Part shown: in pieces, positions 58,634 to 64,000 of the stretch
Position numbering within the stretch: position 1 is the stretch's first letter
Layout of the letters: every line of letters starts with the position of its first letter
NCBI GenBank assembly: GCA_016700415.1
Contig: CP065018.1
Location: 3,726,001 to 3,790,000 of the forward strand
Origin: Flavobacteriales bacterium
GTDB taxonomy: Bacteria; Bacteroidota; Bacteroidia; Flavobacteriales_F; PHOS-HE28
Direction: 5' to 3'
DNA: 64,000 nucleotides
Translations under genes and position numbers: made by a program
Notes under the pieces: model-generated
What the model saw: the letters and a program-made list of their open reading frames with translations, nothing else
Database searches by the model: none
What the model was told of the DNA's origin: nothing

Positions 58634-59809
58634 TCAACCCAGCGCGGCAACGGCCTTTGCGATGCGGTCCAGGGCCTCGGTGAGCATTTGGTCGCTGGTG
58701 GCATAGCTGATCCGAACGGTGCCGGGCGCACCGAAGGAATCCCCTTCCACCAAGCTGACACCGTGGTCCAGCAGGTACATGGACAGCTCGGTGCTGTTGG
58801 TGATCTTTCCCTTGAAATTGCTGGAGACATCGGGCAGCACATAGAACGCGCCGTCCGGTGTGGTGCATTTCCAGCCGGGCACTTTTTCCAGGCCCTTCAG
58901 CACCAGATCGCGGCGGCGTTTGAAGACGCTTCGAAGGCCGCCGATCACAGCCGGGTCCGCTTCCACGCACGCCTTGGCCACGCGCTGTGCGATCCCGTTG
59001 GCGGCGCTGGTGAACTGCCCTTGCACTTTGTTGGCCGCTTCCACGATGGCCAGCGGCGCGCCGATATAACCGATGCGCCAGCCCGTGAGCGCGAAGGCTT
59101 TCGAAAGGCCGTTCACCGTGATGGTCCGTTCCAACATGCCGGGCACGGTGCCGATGGAACGGTGCGTGCCGCTGAAGTCGATGTGCTCGTAGATCTCATC
59201 GCTCAGTACGAAAAGTTCGGGCCATTTCAGCACCACGGCCGCGAGCTCCTCGAGTTCGGCCATGGAAAGCACCGAGCCGCTGGGGTTGCAGGGCGAGCTG
59301 AAGATGAGCAGACGGGTGCGCGGGGTGATCGCGGCAGCGATGCGCGCGATCGGCGGCTTGTAGTTTTCTTCCAACGTGCTGGGCACCAGTACGGGCGTGG
59401 CACCGGCAAAACGGACCTGTGCCTCATAGCTGACCCAGAACGGGGCGGGGATCACCACCTCGTCGCCGGGGCCGGCCAAGGCGAGGATCACGTTCATGAT
59501 GCTCTGCTTGGCCCCGGTGCTCACCATCACCTGTTCCGGTGCATAGTCCAGCCCGTTGTCGCGCTTGAACTTGTGTGCGATGGCCGCGCGGACGTCCATG
59601 TAACCCATCACCGGCGGGTACTTGTTCCACTTGTTTTCCGTGATGGCCTGCTTGGCCGCTTCGATGGCGAATGCGGGCGGGTCCTGGTCCGGTTCGCCGA
59701 GGCTGAGGTCGATGATGTCCTTGCCTTGGGCACGCAACTCACGGGCGCGGCGGGCCATCAACAGGGTGGCGGACTCGGTCATAGAGCGGACAACGGGGGA
59801 CAATTGCAT
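58634..59809 (-). CDS. Pyridoxal phosphate-dependent aminotransferase, class I (aspartate aminotransferase type)
   Basis: About 391 aa from the ATG at 59809 (MQLSPVVRSMTESATLLMA); the frame to 59908 is spurious. Contains IIDLSLGEPDQDPP, VSTGAKQSIMNVILAL, FSSPCNPSGSVLS, LSDEIYEHIDFSG and the PLP lysine region TVNGLSKAFALTGWRIGY. Belongs to the 1-gamma aspartate aminotransferase-like group; substrate could be aspartate or an aromatic amino acid. It precedes the kinase gene by 11 bp and is probably cotranscribed with it and ubiE. Confidence 0.92.
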   Translation of the reverse strand: MQLSPVVRSMTESATLLMARRARELRAQGKDIIDLSLGEPDQDPPAFAIEAAKQAITENKWNKYPPVMGYMDVRAAIAHKFKRDNGLDYAPEQVMVSTGAKQSIMNVILALAGPGDEVVIPAPFWVSYEAQVRFAGATPVLVPSTLEENYKPPIARIAAAITPRTRLLIFSSPCNPSGSVLSMAELEELAAVVLKWPELFVLSDEIYEHIDFSGTHRSIGTVPGMLERTITVNGLSKAFALTGWRIGYIGAPLAIVEAANKVQGQFTSAANGIAQRVAKACVEADPAVIGGLRSVFKRRRDLVLKGLEKVPGWKCTTPDGAFYVLPDVSSNFKGKITNSTELSMYLLDHGVSLVEGDSFGAPGTVRISYATSDQMLTEALDRIAKAVAALG

Positions 59810-59856
59810 GCGCGGAAATGGATTCGGGGCCGGAACGGCTGGATCATACGAGGCCG

Positions 59857-59864
59857 CGAAATTA
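59857..59864 (-). promoter_or_regulatory. Candidate -7 box of the aminotransferase-hldE-ubiE unit (TAATTTCG)
   Basis: TAnnTTTG with one T to C change, followed on the minus strand by CGGCC, 47 bp upstream of the ATG. The same CGGCC extension follows the rpe, purK and fbaB boxes. Confidence 0.45.
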
Positions 59865-59902
59865 GCCGTTAGGCTGGAAGAAGGTCCGGGCCATGGTTGT
59901 AA

Positions 59903-60063
59903 TACCATTTAGACATAGAGAACGATCCAACCTGCTTGTTCTTTTCCCGCATTACTTCTCCGAATGGATCGTCCCGTAGCTACGGCTATGCAACAATCCA
60001 TTCGGATCGTACTGCGAAAAAATAACGGCGCATCTTCGGACTGTTCTCTATGTCCAAATGGTA
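59903..60063. mobile_element. 161-bp MITE-like element with 21-bp inverted ends
   Basis: Ends 59903-59923 and 60043-60063 (TACCATTT.GACATAGAGAAC) are inverted repeats with one mismatch. TAA flanks both sides (59900-59902, 60064-60066); a TA-only duplication is also possible. An inner inverted repeat CCGAATGGAT/ATCCATTCGG and a CGTAGCTACG centre complete the palindrome. No gene inside. The right end supplies an ATG (60050) in frame with the downstream gene. Confidence 0.78.
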
Positions 60064-60127
60064 TAAGTACCGACCGTTATTCGTTGGATCAGGTCTTCCG
60101 CCCGAACTTCGCCGCAAACATTTCCGC

Positions 60128-60667
60128 ATGACCGGTGATCAATTGTACCAAGTGCTGCTGACCCTGCTGCCCTCCATCGTGGTCTTCCTCACGGCCTACT
60201 ACCTGCTGCGGCAGCTGCTGGGGTCGCGCAACAGCGCGGAGAACAACCAGATCATGGCGGAGGCGAAACGCGAGGACCGCAAGCAAACCCTTCCTCTGCG
60301 CTTGCAAGCGTACGAGCGGCTGACCTTATTCCTCGAACGGATCGCACCGGGGGCCTTGGTCTTCCGAGTCCACAAGAACAACATGACCGCACGGATGCTG
60401 CATGCGGAGCTTTTGGCCACGGTTCGCGAGGAATTTGAGCACAACGTGACGCAGCAGGTCTACGTGAGCGACCGGGCGTGGCAGCAGGTGAAGATGGCCA
60501 AGGAGGAGACCCTGCGCATCATCAACATCGCGGCGGAAGGCTTGGGCGATACGGCCAACGGAACAGCGCTCAGCCAGCGGGTGTTCGAAACGGCAGGCAA
60601 GCTCTCCCACCTGCCCACGCAACAGGCGATCGCGGCGCTGAAGGAAGAGGTGCGGAAGTTGTTTTAA
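60128..60667 (+). CDS. Conserved membrane-anchored protein of unknown function
   Basis: 179 aa from the ATG at 60128, the start that places one transmembrane helix (LLTLLPSIVVFLTAYYLLRQLL) at the N-terminus. The frame is open further upstream to an ATG at 60050, but that ATG lies in a MITE-like element and the added residues are basic. The cytoplasmic part is helical with QTLPLRLQAYERLTLFLERIAP and LLATVREEFEHNVTQQVYVSD. I recall similar proteins widely in Bacteroidota but no function. Confidence 0.75.
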   Translation: MTGDQLYQVLLTLLPSIVVFLTAYYLLRQLLGSRNSAENNQIMAEAKREDRKQTLPLRLQAYERLTLFLERIAPGALVFRVHKNNMTARMLHAELLATVREEFEHNVTQQVYVSDRAWQQVKMAKEETLRIINIAAEGLGDTANGTALSQRVFETAGKLSHLPTQQAIAALKEEVRKLF

Positions 60668-60731
60668 GAAACCGGTGAATGGTGATCGGACGGCTGCCGA
60701 CTGCTACTGCCGACTGCCAACTCATCAAGAC

Positions 60732-61727
60732 TCACGACTTCCCCCGGTATCTCTTCAGCAATTCCTCCGCGGCATCAAAAGGTCCGATCGCACCTGAGCG
60801 CACCCGGCCCTCCATGTCAGGCAGAAGTTGCGCTATCGTTGGGTCGTTGTAGAAACCATCGATAAGATCCTCCTCGATCGCGGCACGCATCCACCATTGG
60901 TCCTGTTCGCGGCGGCGCAGTTGTTGGTGCCCGCTTTGGAGGTCACGGACTGCGGCTACTTCCAGCGCCTGGGCCAGTTCGGGGATTCCTTTTTCGGTGG
61001 TTGCGGAACAGAGCAGCACGGGCGGGCGCACGCCATTGTCGCGCGGCGGAAGCAATGCGATGGCCTGCCGGAGATCCATGGCGGCGCGGTGGTTGCGTTG
61101 GTCGTTGTCGCCGTCGGTCTTGGTAATGGCGATGAGGTCCGCCGCCTCCATGATCCCGCGTTTGATGCCTTGTAGGCCATCCCCGGCCCCGCCGATCATC
61201 AGCAGCAGGTTGAGGTCGGTGAGGTGGTCCACGGCCGCCTCGCTCTGGCCCACGCCCACTGTTTCGATCAGGATGCGGTCATAGCCTGCGGCCTCGCACA
61301 GGATCACTGCCTCCCGCGTACGGCGCGCCACGCCGCCGAGGGTGCCGCTGGTGGGACTGGGGCGGATGAAGGCGTTCGGATCCGCAGCCAATCGTTCCAT
61401 GCGCGTCTTGTCACCGAGGATGCTGCCACCACCGCGGGTGCTGCTGGGGTCGATGGCGAGCACGGCCACGTGATGTCCCTGCGTCACCAAGTGGCTTCCC
61501 AGCACATCGATCAGTGTGCTTTTTCCCACGCCGGGGATCCCGGTGATGCCGATCCGCACCGCAAGCGTCCCGACTTTCAGTGCTGCCGCGATCAGTTCCC
61601 GGGCCGCAGGGCGATCGGCGGGACGCGTGCTTTCCACAAGCGTGATCGCACGTCCCAAGGCAACACGGTCGCGGTCGCGCAACCGGTTCAGCAGATCTTG
61701 CGGAGAGCCGTCGAACACGTCGCTCAT
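60732..61727 (-). CDS. meaB: MeaB/ArgK-type GTPase, methylmalonyl-CoA mutase chaperone
   Basis: G3E-family GTPase that loads and protects adenosylcobalamin-dependent methylmalonyl-CoA mutase. About 331 aa from the ATG at 61727, which overlaps the upstream stop as ATGA. P-loop GITGIPGVGKSTLID, AIDPSSTRGGGSILGDKTRM (in part), FIRPSPTSGTLGGVARRTRE, ILIETVGVGQSE and ITKTDGDN. The mutase subunits are not in the window. The preceding 60668-60731 gap contains GACTGC/GCAGTC repeats. Confidence 0.94.
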   Translation of the reverse strand: MSDVFDGSPQDLLNRLRDRDRVALGRAITLVESTRPADRPAARELIAAALKVGTLAVRIGITGIPGVGKSTLIDVLGSHLVTQGHHVAVLAIDPSSTRGGGSILGDKTRMERLAADPNAFIRPSPTSGTLGGVARRTREAVILCEAAGYDRILIETVGVGQSEAAVDHLTDLNLLLMIGGAGDGLQGIKRGIMEAADLIAITKTDGDNDQRNHRAAMDLRQAIALLPPRDNGVRPPVLLCSATTEKGIPELAQALEVAAVRDLQSGHQQLRRREQDQWWMRAAIEEDLIDGFYNDPTIAQLLPDMEGRVRSGAIGPFDAAEELLKRYRGKS

Positions 61728-62281
61728 CCTCCGTTCCGGTATTTGACCACCCATTCCCGGATACCCATGTCATGCAACAAGCGGAACATCTGGGGGCCGA
61801 TCACCAGGTCGGTGGTGTAGCGCATGCCATATCCGTTCAGGATCTCCATTTGGCGTTCACTGGGGGAGAGCGGTTTTTCGCTCCATCCTTTTGCCATCTG
61901 CCGGCCATTGTCCACCTTCAGCGGAAATTCCCAGTAGCGCAGTTTCCACAGGTCGCTGAGCGTGCTGCAATCGGTGAGGAAACCCATCGCGGCGCTGTCC
62001 GGCGGGAGCGTGCATTGCTTCACGTCGTATTTGCGGAAGAGGTCGTCCGCGTCGGGGTTGGCGGTGCAGAAGGCGCGGCCCTGTGCTTGGCGGATGAAGT
62101 TCTCCCGTGTCAGGGGGCGGCTCTCCACTACTTCCCCGTCCTTCACTTTCACGAGGAAAAGACAGAAAAGCTGCCCGTCGGTGGAAGGGGAGAGGCTCAG
62201 TGCGAATTGATGGTCCACAGTGGATTGCGCACCCGCGATGAAAGGGAAGCAGCAGGCGAGGGCGAGGAGAAGTGTGCGCAT
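61724..62281 (-). CDS. Small secreted protein of unknown function
   Basis: About 185 aa from the ATG at 62281, giving signal peptide MRTLLLALACCFPFIAGAQS. The mature part has three Cys (RAFCTAN, KQCTLPP, TDCSTL) and a W-rich middle (LWKLRYWEFPL). Not recognised. Overlaps meaB by 4 bp (ATGA), so it is translated with it. Preceded by a -7 box 9 bp before its start codon. Confidence 0.65.
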   Translation of the reverse strand: MRTLLLALACCFPFIAGAQSTVDHQFALSLSPSTDGQLFCLFLVKVKDGEVVESRPLTRENFIRQAQGRAFCTANPDADDLFRKYDVKQCTLPPDSAAMGFLTDCSTLSDLWKLRYWEFPLKVDNGRQMAKGWSEKPLSPSERQMEILNGYGMRYTTDLVIGPQMFRLLHDMGIREWVVKYRNGG

Positions 62282-62289
62282 CGTGTTGG

Positions 62290-62297
62290 CGAAAGTA
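62290..62297 (-). promoter_or_regulatory. Candidate -7 box of the secreted protein-meaB unit (TACTTTCG)
   Basis: TAnnTTTG-like (one T to C) on the minus strand, 8 bp from the ATG at 62281, so the transcript would have almost no leader. The rest of the gap up to 62500 holds nothing I can support as a gene. Confidence 0.4.
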
Positions 62298-62500
62298 CCG
62301 ATGCGCGGTGTTGCGTCCAGATCGCCTTTGTGCATCCGATCAATTCGCAGGCTTTCGTTCGGCCTCCTCCTTCACCGCACCTGTGCATTCTTCCGGATAT
62401 CCGGCAGCACGGTCACTACCATGTGTTGCTGCCCCCTCTATAGGTGTGAGCCGGCCATGGGCGTGGTCCGGGGATCTGTTCCTAAGGGAGATAGCCGGGT

Positions 62501-63082
62501 TCAGAGCACATCCTTCAACGGGGTGAGCAGCGAATAGACCATGGAGTCGACGAAGACGCCATTGGAGTAATAATTCTGCTTGAAATGGGCTTCCTTGACG
62601 AAGCCGTTGCGCTCCAGCACCTGGATGGAAGCTGTATTGTCCGGTTTCACACCGGCCTCCACGCTGTGCAGCCCCATCTTGTGGAAGCCGTAGTCCAAGG
62701 TGGCCGTTACCGCTTCGGTCATCAGGCCCTGCCCCCAGAGGTCGGGGTGGAGGGCGTAACCGATCTCGGCCCGGTAGTGTTCTTTCAGGATCCGCCAAAA
62801 GCCGATGTAGCCCATGACTTTTTCGGATCCCTTCACGGTGATGCCCCACAGGATGGAGTCGCCCTGCAAGGCCGCGTAATGGAGATCACGGATCATCTTC
62901 AGGGCCTCATCCTTGTGTGTGGCCAGCGGTTTGGGGATGAAGCGCATCACGGCCGGGTTTGCCCGCAGCTGGAAGATGGCGGGGGCATCCGATCCCACGA
63001 GCGCGCGCAAAAGCAGCCTAGGCGTGGTCAGTTCAGGGATCTGCGTGAAGTCCGGGCGCAGCATGTGCACAAGGTAGATCAT
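62501..63082 (-). CDS. GNAT-family N-acetyltransferase (RimJ/RimL type)
   Basis: 193 aa; start either at 63082 or at the ATG at 63064 (MLRPDFTQIPELTTPRLLLRAL, in part). LTTPRLLLRAL at the N-terminus, VMGYIGFWRI, AEIGYALHPDLWGQGLMTEA (acetyl-CoA pyrophosphate-binding loop) and VLERNGFVKEA are family motifs. Acts on an unknown amine, perhaps a ribosomal protein N-terminus. Divergent from the beta-helix protein gene by 50 bp. Confidence 0.9.
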   Translation of the reverse strand: MIYLVHMLRPDFTQIPELTTPRLLLRALVGSDAPAIFQLRANPAVMRFIPKPLATHKDEALKMIRDLHYAALQGDSILWGITVKGSEKVMGYIGFWRILKEHYRAEIGYALHPDLWGQGLMTEAVTATLDYGFHKMGLHSVEAGVKPDNTASIQVLERNGFVKEAHFKQNYYSNGVFVDSMVYSLLTPLKDVL

Positions 63083-63132
63083 CGCTTGCTCCGCTGTTCG
63101 CCGGAAAACTCAGGCTACCGTAGTTTGGCACC

Positions 63133-64000
63133 ATGAACGGATGGAAAGCAAAGGTCTGCAAAGCCGCATTGGCGGTGTTGGCCACCGGGGCGTTCGCAAG
63201 TTCCTTGACGGCGAAGGAATACGTTGTACCTAAAGGTGATGTGGGGAAATGGTTCGCAACGCTTCCGGATGATGCGACATCGGTGGTCTTTTCCGCGGAA
63301 GCGAAATACCATAGCAGCGGGGATATCGTGCTGCCGCTAAGACTGCTCTTGGTGATCGACGGCAAGGGATGTGAACTGACGTTGGGCGCGGCGTCCAATG
63401 GTTTCACGTACGACATTAAGAACATGAAGGAGGCGATGCGCCGCACGGGCTGCCGCTATGTGATCAAGGATTTCGGTCGGATCACCGGCGGACGGAAGGC
63501 GATCGACCTCAAGGCCACCTTGGGGAGCGTTGTGGAGAACTGTGAGCTGGTCTCCCAGACGGAGGCCGCGATCGATCTGCGGTTTTGCCTGATGGCGACC
63601 CTGCGGAACATCCTGGTGACCCACCCCAAGTACACGGGGATCGTGCTCCGGCAGGGGGATTGGCCGGGTGCCACGGGCACCAACAGCCAATGCAATAGCA
63701 GCGTGCTGGAGCAATGCCGCGTGTACTGCGCCAAGACCACTTCAGCGGCCTTCACCATCCTCAACAGCGGCGGTGTGCGCATGACCGATTGCGTCTCCGA
63801 GGGCGGCCCTTCGGATTATGACATCTTCCTCAGCTCAACGCTGGGCGGGAATGAGGACAAGCCGGCGAACAATCCGGTGGTGAAATCCTTCATGCTGTCG
63901 AACTTCCATGTGGAGCATCACGTCCGTAAAGCGTCGATCTATGTGAACATGCCGGCGCAGAGCGTCGTGGACCTGAAGAACGTGTACTGGAACGGGGTCC
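63133..64000 (+). CDS. Secreted right-handed beta-helix protein (3' truncated by window edge)
   Basis: Open from the ATG at 63133 through the last base (289 codons). Starts MNGWKAKVCKAALAVLATGA with a signal peptide ending near SSLTA, then KEYVVPKGDVGKWFATLPDDATSVVF (in part), a typical opening of pectate-lyase-like proteins (ordered expansion of short strands). Strands such as IDGKGCELTLG, VENCELVSQTEAAIDL, TLRNILVTHPKYTGIVL, LEQCRVYC and GGVRMTDCVSEGG follow at intervals of about 22-25 residues. Enzyme class cannot be told. A TAGTTTGG box lies just before the ATG. Confidence 0.75.
   Translation, partial: MNGWKAKVCKAALAVLATGAFASSLTAKEYVVPKGDVGKWFATLPDDATSVVFSAEAKYHSSGDIVLPLRLLLVIDGKGCELTLGAASNGFTYDIKNMKEAMRRTGCRYVIKDFGRITGGRKAIDLKATLGSVVENCELVSQTEAAIDLRFCLMATLRNILVTHPKYTGIVLRQGDWPGATGTNSQCNSSVLEQCRVYCAKTTSAAFTILNSGGVRMTDCVSEGGPSDYDIFLSSTLGGNEDKPANNPVVKSFMLSNFHVEHHVRKASIYVNMPAQSVVDLKNVYWNGV

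Overview
The window is chromosomal DNA from a high-GC member of the Bacteroidota, most likely a Flavobacteriales-type bacterium. The evidence is a type IX secretion system (T9SS) component (PorT-like) together with several proteins carrying T9SS C-terminal sorting domains. Promoters are of the Bacteroidota TAnnTTTG kind, RpoD is the short (289 aa) form, a TonB receptor carries an N-terminal CarboxypepD_reg-like domain, and few starts show a Shine-Dalgarno sequence.

Layout. 1-1410: 5'-truncated RecD-like helicase. 1422-12671 (minus): a compact three-gene biosynthetic operon. It holds a hybrid NRPS-PKS (A-PCP-KS-AT-ACP-aminotransferase), a terminating NRPS module (C-A-PCP-TE) and a Sfp-type phosphopantetheinyl transferase. 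12973-23700 (plus): two paralogous giant secreted proteins with a gingipain-like N-terminal region and long Cys-rich/calcium-binding repeat stalks, the second with almost identical 240-bp DNA repeats. 23750-27757 (minus): SprB-like repeat adhesin. 27866-46856: mainly core genes (pfkA, TonB receptor, purK-purE, M43 metalloprotease, rpe, rpoD, pnp, rpsO, accD, class I aldolase, TamA/BamA-like lipoprotein, SpoU methyltransferase). 46903-54206: a plastic zone with a complete IS256-family element, a 29-copy octanucleotide array, a possible small RNA, and a complete IS3-family element sitting in the signal peptide of a secreted-protein gene. A frameshifted endosialidase-chaperone (S74) protein gene follows. 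54232-64000: FAD-dependent dehydrogenase, porT-like gene, ubiE-hldE, aminotransferase, meaB and small genes, with two MITE-like palindromic elements, ending in a truncated beta-helix protein gene.

How it works together. The biosynthetic operon carries its own carrier-protein-activating enzyme. Its module logic predicts a short product: an amino-acid starter, one malonate extension, beta-amination, then one further residue (valine-like code) and thioesterase release. The large T9SS cargo proteins fit with the PorT-like protein encoded in the same window. Three frameshifts (M43 protease, IS3 orfB, S74 protein) each lie in a short homopolymer, so residual sequencing error must be considered before they are called true pseudogenes. 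All functional calls are from reading the sequence; no database search was possible.
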